DNA from: Streptomyces gilvus
GTDB lineage: Bacteria; Actinomycetota; Actinomycetes; Streptomycetales; Streptomycetaceae
Reading direction: 5' to 3'
Length of the DNA stretch: 64,000 nt
Assembly: GCF_022513565.1 (NCBI RefSeq)
Contig: NZ_JAKWBE010000007.1
Span: 62,001-126,000 of the forward strand
Part shown: positions 32,617 through 40,832 of the stretch, piece after piece
Position numbering within the stretch: position 1 is the stretch's first letter
How the letters are laid out: every line of letters begins with the position of its first letter
Position numbers and translations under genes: made by a program
Notes under the pieces: model-generated
What the model saw: the letters and a program-made list of their open reading frames with translations, nothing else
What the model was told of the DNA's origin: nothing
Databases searched by the model: none

Positions 32617-32656
32617 TAGATGCTACTTGCATCTATTAGCCGCCCTAACTTACTAT
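32617..32656 (+). promoter_or_regulatory. Operator-like dyad and promoter of the MFS gene
   Basis: TAGATGC (32617-32623) and GCATCTA (32629-32635) form a perfect dyad around TACTT. A promoter TTGCAT (32627-32632), 18 nt, TACTAT (32651-32656) has its -35 box inside the dyad, so a bound repressor would block it. The arrangement resembles MarR-type control of efflux pumps, but no regulator gene is adjacent. Confidence 0.55.
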
Positions 32657-32695
32657 GTGCATACAGCAACTAAATCGACCCGGAGTGGAGGAAGC

Positions 32696-33922
32696 ATGGA
32701 CGACCCCTTCGACGCGGGAGCGGGCGGCATCCTGCGGCAGCCGAAGGCAGTGTGGGCGACGGCCGGCGCGTCCGTCGTGGCCTTCATGGGCATCGGACTC
32801 GTCGACCCGATCCTGCCGTCGATCGCCAAGGGCCTGAACGCCACCGCCAGCCAGGTCTCCCTGCTCTTCACCTCGTACTTCCTGATCACGGCCGTGGCGA
32901 TGCTGGTGACCGGCTTCGTCTCGAGCCGGATCGGCGGGCGCAGGACCCTGCTGCTCGGGCTCGCCTTCGTCGTCGTCTTCGCGGGCCTGGCCGGCACCTC
33001 GGGCTCGGTCGCCGAACTCGTCGGCTTCCGCGCGGGCTGGGGCCTCGGCAACGCGCTGTTCGTCTCCACCGCCCTCGCGGTCATCGTCGGCGCGGCGGCG
33101 GGCGGCAGCGCGGCGGCGATCCTGCTGTACGAGTCGGCCCTGGGCCTCGGCATGGCCTGCGGCCCGCTGCTGGGCGCGCTGCTCGGCAACCAGAGCTGGC
33201 GCTACCCGTTCTTCGGCACGGCCTTCCTGATGGCGGTCGGCTTCCTGTGCATCACCGCGTTCCTGAAGGATCAGCCGAAGCCCGCGCGGAAGACCTCGCT
33301 GCTCGACCCCGTCAGGGCGCTCGGCCACAGCGGGCTGGCCTCGGCGGCCGCGTCGGCGTTCTTCTACAACTACACGTTCTTCACCGTGCTGGCCTTCACC
33401 CCGTTCGTGCTGAACATGACGCCCTACAAGTCGGGTGCCGTGTTCTTCTGCTGGGGCGTGCTGCTCGCCGTCTTCTCGGTGATCGTGGCGCCGCGCCTGC
33501 AGAAGCGGTTCGGTTCGCTGAAGGTGCTCGGCGGCTCGCTGGTGCTGCTCGCCGTCGACGTGCTCGTCCTCGGCTACGGCGACCACACCGCGGCCGTCGT
33601 CTGCACCGTCCTGTCCGGCGCCTTCATCGGCGTGAACAACACGGTGTACACGGAACTGGCGCTCGGCGTCTCGGACGCCCCGCGTCCGGTGGCGAGCGCG
33701 GGCTACAACTTCGTGCGCTGGTTCGCGGCGGCCGCGGCTCCCTACTTCGCGCCGAAGATCGAGGAGTGGACCGACATCCACATCCCGTTCGTGGTGGCCG
33801 CCGTGACCGCCGTGGCGGGTGCGCTGGTGGTCCTCGTACGGCGGAACGCGCTCACCCACGACGCTGAGGAACTGGAGACGAAGCACGCGTCCGAGGACGG
33901 TGTCACCGTCTTCGCCAACTGA
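32696..33922 (+). CDS. Major facilitator superfamily transporter
   Basis: The 408-residue protein has 12 predicted helices with the cytoplasmic motif-A-like loop after helix 2 (SSRIGGRRTLLLG). The N-terminal helix reads FMGIGLVDPILPSIAKGL, typical of drug:H+ antiporters. The start at 32696 follows GGAGG. The likely role is export of a small hydrophobic compound; the substrate is unknown. A regulated promoter precedes it. Confidence 0.88.
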   Translation: MDDPFDAGAGGILRQPKAVWATAGASVVAFMGIGLVDPILPSIAKGLNATASQVSLLFTSYFLITAVAMLVTGFVSSRIGGRRTLLLGLAFVVVFAGLAGTSGSVAELVGFRAGWGLGNALFVSTALAVIVGAAAGGSAAAILLYESALGLGMACGPLLGALLGNQSWRYPFFGTAFLMAVGFLCITAFLKDQPKPARKTSLLDPVRALGHSGLASAAASAFFYNYTFFTVLAFTPFVLNMTPYKSGAVFFCWGVLLAVFSVIVAPRLQKRFGSLKVLGGSLVLLAVDVLVLGYGDHTAAVVCTVLSGAFIGVNNTVYTELALGVSDAPRPVASAGYNFVRWFAAAAAPYFAPKIEEWTDIHIPFVVAAVTAVAGALVVLVRRNALTHDAEELETKHASEDGVTVFAN

Positions 33923-33952
33923 CGCGAGCCGGCCGTCCGTTGGTGAGCTTGC

Positions 33953-34537
33953 TCACGCCAGGGAGACCGACGCGCGGGACGGATCCCTCAGGTCCGTCCC
34001 CTGCGTCAGCCAGCGCTCCTGGAGGGCCTGGGCGCCGTGGACGCGCTTCCAGGCGGCCTCGTTCGCCGTCATGGGCAGCACCGGCAGGAAGCGGACCGGG
34101 TCGAGCGGCTCGTCGAGGGTCAGGTCCTCGACCAGGCCGCCGGGCTCGGCTACCAGCACGGAGCTGAACGGGGCGCCCGGCCACAGCGGCTCACCGAGGT
34201 CGAGGGACGCGCCCGGGGCCACGATCACCCCCTCGACCTGCGGAGACGCGGCGAGCACGGCGAGCGGACGCAGCGCCTTGTCGGTGTCGGCGAGGCCCGC
34301 GCGCACCGAGAGGACCAGCTCCGCGCGAGGTCCCTTCACCGGGTCTGCGAGCATCGCCGTGGGGTCGCTCATCGGCTGCGCGGACATGCCGAGCGTGGCG
34401 TAGCGGACGATGTCGCCCTCGTGGAAGCGGAGCACCTCGACGCGGTCCGTGCCGAGGAACGTGACCGCCGCGCGGGCGTCCGGTTCGCCCAGCGCGGTGC
34501 GCAACCTTGCCTCGACCAGAGGAAGAACATCAACCAT
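33953..34537 (-). CDS. Suppressor-of-fused (SUFU) domain protein
   Basis: The 194-residue protein resembles the bacterial SUFU domain family (YATLGMSAQPM, RAELVLSVRAG, FSSVLVAEPGGL and TANEAAWKRVHG). Bacterial SUFU proteins are often immunity proteins or toxin partners, yet here no toxin gene is adjacent. A perfect GTGAGC/GCTCAC dyad overlaps its stop, facing the MFS gene. The ATG at 34537 has a weak ribosome-binding site. Confidence 0.75.
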   Translation of the reverse strand: MVDVLPLVEARLRTALGEPDARAAVTFLGTDRVEVLRFHEGDIVRYATLGMSAQPMSDPTAMLADPVKGPRAELVLSVRAGLADTDKALRPLAVLAASPQVEGVIVAPGASLDLGEPLWPGAPFSSVLVAEPGGLVEDLTLDEPLDPVRFLPVLPMTANEAAWKRVHGAQALQERWLTQGTDLRDPSRASVSLA

Positions 34538-35012
34538 GCGGCGAGCATAGAACTCGTCAGTACCGGGCAAAGCAGCGCCTTGACAGTTTGGGCGACTGGT
34601 AGTCTGGCCCGGTCGTTCGGGCAGCACGCGATGGCGTCGCGACCGAGTCCCGACACCAGTTGGACTCCCTTACGGGAATGGAACGTCCCTTACGAGGGAC
34701 CGGCCGGAGGAGGTGGGGCTGTCATGGATCGAAGTCACCCGTGCAGTACCACTCGCTCTTCCCGCCGCTGATACAGCTGATCCGGCCTGGGCTGACCGCC
34801 GCCTTTCACGCTCACGTCCTCGCGCGGAAGAGCACTTCGTCTTGTTGTGCCTGATCTGTCTGATCTGAACCAGCAGCGAAGCCGGCCACCGCGACGGTGC
34901 GGTGCTCCCCGCTTTGTGGACGTGCCAAACATCCGAAGTCAGGACGTCCCCATTCCGGGCAGTTCCAGCCGTCGTCGGCGCCCTTTCGTTGCCTGCCACG
35001 AAGGAGCCAGCC
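34538..35012 (+). promoter_or_regulatory. Structured 5' leader region of corA
   Basis: This 475-nt gap contains two consecutive small hairpins: TCCC-TTAC-GGGA (34666-34677) and GTCCCT-TACG-AGGGAC (34685-34700), the latter with a UACG tetraloop. Next comes a very strong GGAGGAGGTG ribosome-binding site and a 15-codon ORF (34724-34771). I do not see the conserved M-box (ykoK) Mg2+ riboswitch core. The arrangement suggests control of corA by leader translation or RNA structure. Confidence 0.45.
34724..34771 (+). CDS. Possible 15-codon leader peptide upstream of corA
   Basis: MDRSHPCSTTRSSRR is preceded by GGAGGAGGTG and ends 241 nt before corA. The strength of the ribosome-binding site is the main reason to list it. 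It could be a short regulatory leader analogous in position to MgtL; there is no sequence similarity to claim. Confidence 0.4.
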   Translation: MDRSHPCSTTRSSRR

Positions 35013-36128
35013 ATGTCGATGATCCGTGACCTGCGTGCCGCGGTCCGCCCGTCCCGCATCTCCCTGCGCAAGGACACCGGCGTGTACGACACGACACGCG
35101 CCCCCGGGACGCCCTCGGCCGTCGTCGACTGCGCCGTGTACCGGGACGGGGCCCGCGTCCAGACACCGCAGGCGCTCACCCCGCACGAGGCCATGCGCCA
35201 GGTGCGCCGCGACGGAGGCTTCGTCTGGATCGGTCTGCACGAGCCGACCGAGGCCGAATTCTCCGGCATCGCGAGCGAGTTCGGGCTGCACCCGCTGGCC
35301 GTGGAGGACGCCGTCCAAGCCCACCAGCGGCCCAAGCTGGAGCGCTACGACGACTCCCTGTTCACCGTCTTCAAGACCATCCACTACGTGGAGCACGACG
35401 AGCTCACCGCCAACAGCGAGATCGTCGAGACCGGCGAGGTCATGTGCTTCACCGGACGGGACTTCTTCATCACCGTCCGGCACGGCGGCCAGGGCTCCCT
35501 GCGCGCCCTGCGCCACCGGCTGCAGGACGACCCCGAGCTGCTCGCCAAGGGCCCCTCGGCGGTGCTGCACGCGATCGCCGACCATGTCGTGGACGGCTAT
35601 CTCGCGGTCGCCGACGCCATGCAGGACGACATCGACGAGGTGGAGACCGAGGTCTTCTCGCCGGGCCGCGGCGGCGTCGCGCGCGGTGTGGACTCGGCGC
35701 GGATCTACCAGCTCAAGCGCGAGGTGCTGGAGTTCAAGCGGGCGGTGGCGCCGCTGCTGCGGCCGCTGCAGCTGCTGAGCGAGCGGCCGATGCGGCTGGT
35801 CGACCCCGACATCCAGAAGTACTTCCGGGACGTCGCCGACCACCTCGCCCGCGTGCAGGAGCAGGTCGTCGGCTTCGACGAACTGCTCAACTCGATCCTC
35901 CAGGCCAACCTCGCGCAGGCGTCCGTCGCGCAGAACGAGGACATGCGGAAGATCACCGCGTGGGCCGCCATCATCGCCGTACCGACGATGGTGACCGGGG
36001 TCTACGGCATGAACTTCGACCACATGCCCGAACTGCACTGGCGTTACGGCTACCCGACCGTCCTCGGCCTCACGGTCGTGCTCTGTGTCGGCATCCACCG
36101 GGCGCTGAAGCGCAACGGCTGGCTGTGA
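35013..36128 (+). CDS. corA: Magnesium/cobalt transporter CorA
   Basis: The 371-residue protein has a large acidic cytoplasmic N-domain, a long stalk helix, and two C-terminal membrane helices separated by the signature YGMNFDHMPEL (GMN selectivity motif). It ends in a short basic tail RALKRNGWL. The ATG at 35013 is preceded by GAAGGAG at six nt. It forms pentameric Mg2+ channels in the membrane. It sits near an MgtE-N/CBS protein, making this a magnesium-related region. Confidence 0.93.
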   Translation: MSMIRDLRAAVRPSRISLRKDTGVYDTTRAPGTPSAVVDCAVYRDGARVQTPQALTPHEAMRQVRRDGGFVWIGLHEPTEAEFSGIASEFGLHPLAVEDAVQAHQRPKLERYDDSLFTVFKTIHYVEHDELTANSEIVETGEVMCFTGRDFFITVRHGGQGSLRALRHRLQDDPELLAKGPSAVLHAIADHVVDGYLAVADAMQDDIDEVETEVFSPGRGGVARGVDSARIYQLKREVLEFKRAVAPLLRPLQLLSERPMRLVDPDIQKYFRDVADHLARVQEQVVGFDELLNSILQANLAQASVAQNEDMRKITAWAAIIAVPTMVTGVYGMNFDHMPELHWRYGYPTVLGLTVVLCVGIHRALKRNGWL

Positions 36129-36151
36129 GCCGTCTGGATAGGCTTCAGTCC

Positions 36152-36667
36152 ATGACAAGCGAGCTGCTCGGCCAGGCCCTCGTCGAGGAGGCCACCAAGA
36201 AGTCCGGCCTCGTGTGGGTCCGGGGCCCGGGCGGGCCGGCCCGCGCGCTGTGGCACGTGTGGCACGAGGGTGCCGCGTGTGTCGTCGGCGACGGACCGGG
36301 CGAGCAGCCGCTGCCGGGACTGGCCGACGGCACGACCGCCGAGGTCACCGTGCGCAGCAAGGACAAGGGGGGCCGGCTGGTCTCCTGGTCCGCGAAGGTC
36401 GTCGAGCTCACGTCCGGCACGGAGGCGTGGGAGGCGACGGTCGCCGAGCTGAAGGGCAAGCGGCTCAACGCGCCCGACGCAGAGGCGATGACCGAGCGAT
36501 GGGCCCGCACCTGCCGGGTGCTGCGGCTCGAACCGACCGGGGCGACAACGCCGTTGCCCGACGACAGCCTGGCCGAGGCGCCCCTGCCGACGCCGGCCAC
36601 GACCCGCCGGCCCGTCCCCGCGGGGCTGCCCCGGCTGCTGCTGAAAAAGAAGAAGCCACGCCGATGA
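36152..36667 (+). CDS. Hypothetical protein, possible split-barrel fold
   Basis: The 171-residue soluble protein has LVWVRGPGGPARALWHVWHEGAAC, then VTVRSKDKGG and LVSWSAKVVELTSG, a beta-rich pattern reminiscent of FMN/F420 split-barrel proteins, followed by a Pro-rich tail ending LLLKKKKPRR. The motif match is too weak to name a cofactor. It starts 23 nt after corA and likely shares its transcript. Confidence 0.55.
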   Translation: MTSELLGQALVEEATKKSGLVWVRGPGGPARALWHVWHEGAACVVGDGPGEQPLPGLADGTTAEVTVRSKDKGGRLVSWSAKVVELTSGTEAWEATVAELKGKRLNAPDAEAMTERWARTCRVLRLEPTGATTPLPDDSLAEAPLPTPATTRRPVPAGLPRLLLKKKKPRR

Positions 36668-36671
36668 GCCC

Positions 36672-37421
36672 TCAGGACGCCGGCAGCTGCTTGCCGTAGT
36701 CCACCGTCTCGTCCTTGCCCGGCTCGGCCAGGGTGAAGTCCTTGTCCCAGGCCGAGAAGGTCAGCGTGCCCGCGCCGCCCGCGCGCTGCAGGCGCAGCGG
36801 ATACGGCCTGCCCTCCAGGGACACGTCCAGCGTGCCCCCTGAGCCCTTGTCACCCGTGATGCGGACGGTCCGGGTACCCGCCTGCTCGTGGTGCCCGTCC
36901 GTCGCCAGCGAACCGTGCAGGGTCAGCAGCCCTTCGAGGAGGACGTCCTTGTCCGTGAAACCGCTGAACTTCTTGTACGCGGGGTCGCCCTGCGGCACCT
37001 TCACGTACTTGCCGTCGAGCTTGCCCGCCGCCGACGTGCCGTGGTCCCCGTCGGCGTGGTTCCAGAAGCCCGCGCCGGCCTTCAGGTACAGCCGCTCGCC
37101 GATCCGCAGCAGCCCGAAGGCCACCCCCTTGGAGGTGACCGACCCGGCCGCCCCCTCGGGCTTCAACCGCATGTCGAGCCGGTACGTACGGCCATTGGTG
37201 ACGACGTCTCCGGCGAGCCGTACGGCGGCCGCGGACCGCGCGGCCGTACGCGTCCTGGACTGGATCGTGCCGGCGGACAGCTTGCCGACCCCGTTCGTGC
37301 CCGCGTCGGGGTCCTCACCGCACCCCGTCAGCAACCCGCTCCCCGTCACGACCAGCGCACACACGGCCCCGGTCACCACCGCCCGACGAGTACGGCCCTG
37401 CGGCCTCGCAGTCACAGACAC
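36672..37421 (-). CDS. Lipoprotein of LppX/LprG/LolA-like type
   Basis: The 249-residue product has a twin-Arg-like basic N-terminus (GRTRRAVVTGA), a hydrophobic core and lipobox LLTGC, so it should be exported and anchored outside. The mature protein is beta-rich (VTSKGVAFGLLRIGERLYLKAG) like mycobacterial LppX/LprG lipid-binding lipoproteins. The GTG at 37421 with AAAGG upstream is preferred over an ATG eight codons earlier. It converges with the previous gene with a four-nt gap. Confidence 0.65.
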   Translation of the reverse strand: MSVTARPQGRTRRAVVTGAVCALVVTGSGLLTGCGEDPDAGTNGVGKLSAGTIQSRTRTAARSAAAVRLAGDVVTNGRTYRLDMRLKPEGAAGSVTSKGVAFGLLRIGERLYLKAGAGFWNHADGDHGTSAAGKLDGKYVKVPQGDPAYKKFSGFTDKDVLLEGLLTLHGSLATDGHHEQAGTRTVRITGDKGSGGTLDVSLEGRPYPLRLQRAGGAGTLTFSAWDKDFTLAEPGKDETVDYGKQLPAS

Positions 37422-37614
37422 GGCTGCCTTTCTGAACGGCTGCACTGAACGGTGCTCGGCACCCTACAGGGGTCGGCGGCCACCGGCGGAGCCGGTCCGT
37501 CCGGACCGTCCACCAGGGCATATCCGATCGGGACGGGCTAGCCTGAAGCCCACCCGAGCGGGCAATTCGGAACAGCACAGCCCTACGAACCCCGCACGAA
37601 AAGGAAGCACGACC

Positions 37615-38952
37615 ATGGCAGGCGCCGCCCCCCGGATCTTCGTCTCGCACCTCTCCGGCGTCCCCGTCTTCGACCCCAACGGCGACCAGGTGGGCCGCGT
37701 GCGCGACCTGGTCGTGATGCTGCGCGTCGGCCGCCGGCCTCCGCGCGTGCTCGGCCTCGTCGTCGAACTGCCCACCCGGCGCCGCATCTTCCTGCAGATG
37801 ACCCGGGTCACCAGCATCGAGTCCGGCCAGGTCATCGCCACCGGAGTGCTCAACGTCCGCCGCTTCGAGCAACGCCCCACCGAACGGCTGGCCTTCGGGG
37901 AGCTCCTGGACCGCCGGGTCACCCTCGTCGAGACCGGCGAGGAGGTCACCGTCCTCGACGTGTCCGTGCAGCAGCTGCCGGCCCGCCGGGAGTGGGAGGT
38001 CGACCGCGTCTTCGTCCGCAAGGGCCGCAAGGGCGGCGCCTTCCGGCGGGCCAAGGGCGAGCAGCTGACCGTCGAGTGGTCCGCCGTCACCGGGTTCTCC
38101 CTGGAGGAGCACGGACAGGGCGCGGAGAGCCTCCTGGCCACCTTCGAGCAGCTGCGCCCGGCGGACCTGGCGAACGTCCTGCACCACCTCTCCGCCAAGC
38201 GGCGCGCCGAGGTCGCCGCCGCCCTCGACGACGACCGGCTGGCCGACGTCCTCGAGGAGCTCCCGGAGGACGACCAGATCGAGATCCTCGGCAAGCTGAA
38301 GGAGGAGCGGGCCGCCGACGTCCTGGAGGCCATGGACCCCGACGACGCGGCCGACCTGCTCTCCGAACTGCCGGAGGAGGACAAGGAGCGGCTGCTGAGC
38401 CTGATGCAGCCCTCCGACGCGGCCGACATGCGGCGCCTGATGTCGTACGAGGAGCACACCGCGGGCGGTCTGATGACCACCGAGCCGATCGTGCTGCGGC
38501 CGGACGCCACCGTCGCCGACGCGCTCGCCCGCGTCCGCAACCGGGACCTCTCCCCGGCCCTCGCCGCCCAGGTCTACGTCTGCCGCCCGCCGGACGAGAC
38601 ACCGACCGGCAAGTACCTGGGCACGGTCCACTTCCAGCGGCTGCTGCGCGACCCCCCGTACACCCTGGTCAGTTCGATCATCGACGACGACCTGCAGCCG
38701 CTCGACCCCGACGCGGCGCTGCCCGTCGTCGCCGGGTTCTTCGCGACGTACGACATGGTCGCGGCGCCCGTGGTGGACGAGGCCGGGTCGCTGCTCGGCG
38801 CGGTGACCGTGGACGACGTACTGGACCACATGCTGCCCGAGGACTGGCGGGAGACCGAGTTCCACCTGAACGAGGACGCCGAGGACGGGAAGACCGGCGG
38901 CGAGAACGCCGGCGACGAGGACACCAGGGGGGTGGCCGCTCATGACGCCTGA
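37615..38952 (+). CDS. Soluble MgtE-N/CBS protein with PRC-barrel N-terminus
   Basis: The 445-residue protein begins with a PRC-barrel-like region (residues 1-160: FVSHLSGVPVFDPNGDQVGRV, then a second RVTLVETGEEVTVLDV unit). Next comes an MgtE N domain (about 165-275) with repeated ELPEDDQIEIL and DPDDAADLLSELPEED, and then paired CBS domains (about 280-410). There are no membrane helices, so unlike MgtE it is a free cytosolic sensor. Mg2+ or adenine nucleotide sensing is inferred from the domains. Its end overlaps the DUF1003 gene by 11 nt, which indicates a coupled partner. Confidence 0.85.
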   Translation: MAGAAPRIFVSHLSGVPVFDPNGDQVGRVRDLVVMLRVGRRPPRVLGLVVELPTRRRIFLQMTRVTSIESGQVIATGVLNVRRFEQRPTERLAFGELLDRRVTLVETGEEVTVLDVSVQQLPARREWEVDRVFVRKGRKGGAFRRAKGEQLTVEWSAVTGFSLEEHGQGAESLLATFEQLRPADLANVLHHLSAKRRAEVAAALDDDRLADVLEELPEDDQIEILGKLKEERAADVLEAMDPDDAADLLSELPEEDKERLLSLMQPSDAADMRRLMSYEEHTAGGLMTTEPIVLRPDATVADALARVRNRDLSPALAAQVYVCRPPDETPTGKYLGTVHFQRLLRDPPYTLVSSIIDDDLQPLDPDAALPVVAGFFATYDMVAAPVVDEAGSLLGAVTVDDVLDHMLPEDWRETEFHLNEDAEDGKTGGENAGDEDTRGVAAHDA

Positions 38953-39535
38953 GCGTGAGAGCACCCGTGAGCGCACCCCGGCGGGCGCGACGGCGACCAC
39001 CCGCACCCGGGTGCGCCTGGACCAGCCGCGCGCGCCGCGGCGGCGGCTGCTGCCCGAGTGGGACCCGGAGGCCTTCGGGCGGCTGTCGGAGCGCATCGCG
39101 CGCTTCCTCGGCACCGGACGGTTCATCGTCTGGATGACGGTCGTCATCATCCTGTGGGTGGCGTGGAACGTCTTCGCGCCGAAGGACCTGCGCTTCGACA
39201 ACTACCCGTTCATCTTCCTGACCCTGATGCTGTCCCTGCAGGCCTCCTACGCGGCCCCGCTGATCCTGCTCGCGCAGAACCGGCAGGACGACCGGGACCG
39301 GGTCAACCTCGAACAGGACCGCAAGCAGAACGAGCGGTCCATCGCCGACACCGAGTACCTGACCCGGGAGGTCGCCGCCCTGCGCATCGGCCTCGGCGAG
39401 GTCGCCACCCGCGACTGGATCCGCTCCGAGCTGCAGGACCTGATGAAGGAGCTGGAGTACCGCAAGGACGGGCACCACGAACACGCCGTATTCCCGGCGG
39501 AACGGTCCCGGGGACGTGACGTAGACGACCGGTGA
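38942..39535 (+). CDS. DUF1003 two-helix membrane protein
   Basis: The 197-residue protein has a DUF1003 core: GRFIVWMTVVIILWVAWNVF as helix 1, DNYPFIFLTLMLSLQASYAAPLILL as helix 2, followed by a charged NRQDDRDRVNLEQDRKQNE stretch. It is translationally coupled to the MgtE-N/CBS protein (11-nt overlap) and so may be its membrane partner. The function of DUF1003 proteins is not established. Confidence 0.85.
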   Translation: MTPERESTRERTPAGATATTRTRVRLDQPRAPRRRLLPEWDPEAFGRLSERIARFLGTGRFIVWMTVVIILWVAWNVFAPKDLRFDNYPFIFLTLMLSLQASYAAPLILLAQNRQDDRDRVNLEQDRKQNERSIADTEYLTREVAALRIGLGEVATRDWIRSELQDLMKELEYRKDGHHEHAVFPAERSRGRDVDDR

Positions 39536-39578
39536 CGGGCTTACCGGGGCCAGGCTACCGAGCCGTACCATCGTCCTT

Positions 39579-40712
39579 ATGGCTAGCGAAGACGCGGTGC
39601 GCGAGGCACTGGCGACGGTGAACGACCCCGAGATCAACCGACCCATCACCGAGCTCGGGATGGTCAAATCGGTCGACATCGGCGCGGACGGGGCGGTCGC
39701 GGTGACCGTCTACCTGACGGTCTCCGGCTGCCCCATGCGCGAGACCATCACCCAGCGCGTGACCGAGGCGGTCTCCCGGGTCGAGGGGGTCACCCGCGTC
39801 GACGTCTCGCTCGACGTGATGAGCGACGAGCAGCGCAAGGAGCTGGCCAACGCCCTGCGCGGCGGCCAGGCCGAGCGGGAGATCCCCTTCGCCAAGCCCG
39901 GCTCGCTCACCCGGGTGTACGCGGTCGCGTCCGGCAAGGGCGGCGTCGGCAAGTCGTCCGTGACGGTGAACCTGGCGACGGCGATGGCCGCGGACGGCCT
40001 GAAGGTCGGTGTCGTCGACGCCGACATCTACGGCCACAGCGTGCCGCGCATGCTCGGCGCGGACGGCAGTCCCACCCAGGTCGAGAACATGATCATGCCG
40101 CCGTCGGCGAACGGCGTGAAGGTCATCTCCATCGGCATGTTCACCCCGGGCAACGCGCCGGTGGTGTGGCGCGGCCCGATGCTGCACCGGGCGCTGCAGC
40201 AGTTCCTCGCGGACGTGTACTGGGGCGACCTGGACGTCCTCCTCCTGGACCTGCCGCCCGGCACCGGTGACATCGCGATCTCGGTCGCCCAGCTGGTCCC
40301 GAACGCCGAGATCCTGGTCGTGACGACGCCTCAGCAGGCAGCGGCGGAGGTCGCCGAGCGGGCCGGCTCCATCGCCGTGCAGACCCACCAGAAGATCGTG
40401 GGCGTGGTCGAGAACATGTCCGGGCTGCCCTGCCCGCACTGCGGCGAGATGGTCGACGTCTTCGGCACGGGCGGCGGGCAGACGGTCGCGGACGGCCTCA
40501 CCCGCACGACGGGCGCGACGGTCCCCGTCCTCGGCTCCATCCCGATCGACGTGCGCCTGCGCGAGGGCGGCGACGAGGGCAAGCCGGTGGTGCTGACCGA
40601 CCCGGAGAGCCCGGCGGGCGCGGCCCTGCGGGGCATCGCGGGCAAGCTGGGCGGACGGCAGCGCGGCCTTTCGGGGCTGTCCCTGGGGATCACCCCGAAG
40701 AACAAGTTCTAG
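39579..40712 (+). CDS. mrp: Mrp/ApbC-type iron-sulfur carrier ATPase
   Basis: The 377-residue protein has an N-terminal MIP18/DUF59 domain (about 1-90, with the GCPMRE motif) and a P-loop deviant-Walker domain: GKGGVGKSSVTVNLA near residue 110, and DLPPGTGD. The Fe-S ligand motif CPHC lies in SGLPCPHCGEM near residue 285. It delivers Fe-S clusters to apo-proteins. Length and motifs are normal. As I recall, mrp occurs next to the sigE/htrA/tatB block in mycobacteria too. Confidence 0.92.
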   Translation: MASEDAVREALATVNDPEINRPITELGMVKSVDIGADGAVAVTVYLTVSGCPMRETITQRVTEAVSRVEGVTRVDVSLDVMSDEQRKELANALRGGQAEREIPFAKPGSLTRVYAVASGKGGVGKSSVTVNLATAMAADGLKVGVVDADIYGHSVPRMLGADGSPTQVENMIMPPSANGVKVISIGMFTPGNAPVVWRGPMLHRALQQFLADVYWGDLDVLLLDLPPGTGDIAISVAQLVPNAEILVVTTPQQAAAEVAERAGSIAVQTHQKIVGVVENMSGLPCPHCGEMVDVFGTGGGQTVADGLTRTTGATVPVLGSIPIDVRLREGGDEGKPVVLTDPESPAGAALRGIAGKLGGRQRGLSGLSLGITPKNKF

Positions 40713-40762
40713 GCCGGTTCCAGGCCTTCGTACGACTGTGGGGCGCCGTCCGGTGGGACAGT

Positions 40763-40832
40763 GCCCCATTGTCGTCGCCCCATTGTCGTCGTCAGGCTGC
40801 CGTCGTCAGGCTGTCGTTGTCAGGCGTACTCG
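40763..40832 (-). repeat. 14-bp tandem repeats around the stop codon of the next gene
   Basis: Two GCCCCATTGTCGTC units (40763-40790) are followed by two GTCAGGCTGYCGTY units (40791-40818) and a partial third. On the minus strand each of the latter carries TGA, and the one at 40822-40820 is the stop codon of the 221-residue gene. Confidence 0.8.

Noticed and set aside
34675..34700. SigR-like GGAAT in the corA leader
   Set aside because: The -10 position reads GAC and the block is part of the hairpins.
34538..35012. Canonical M-box (ykoK) riboswitch before corA
   Set aside because: The conserved core sequence is not visible by eye; only small hairpins are.
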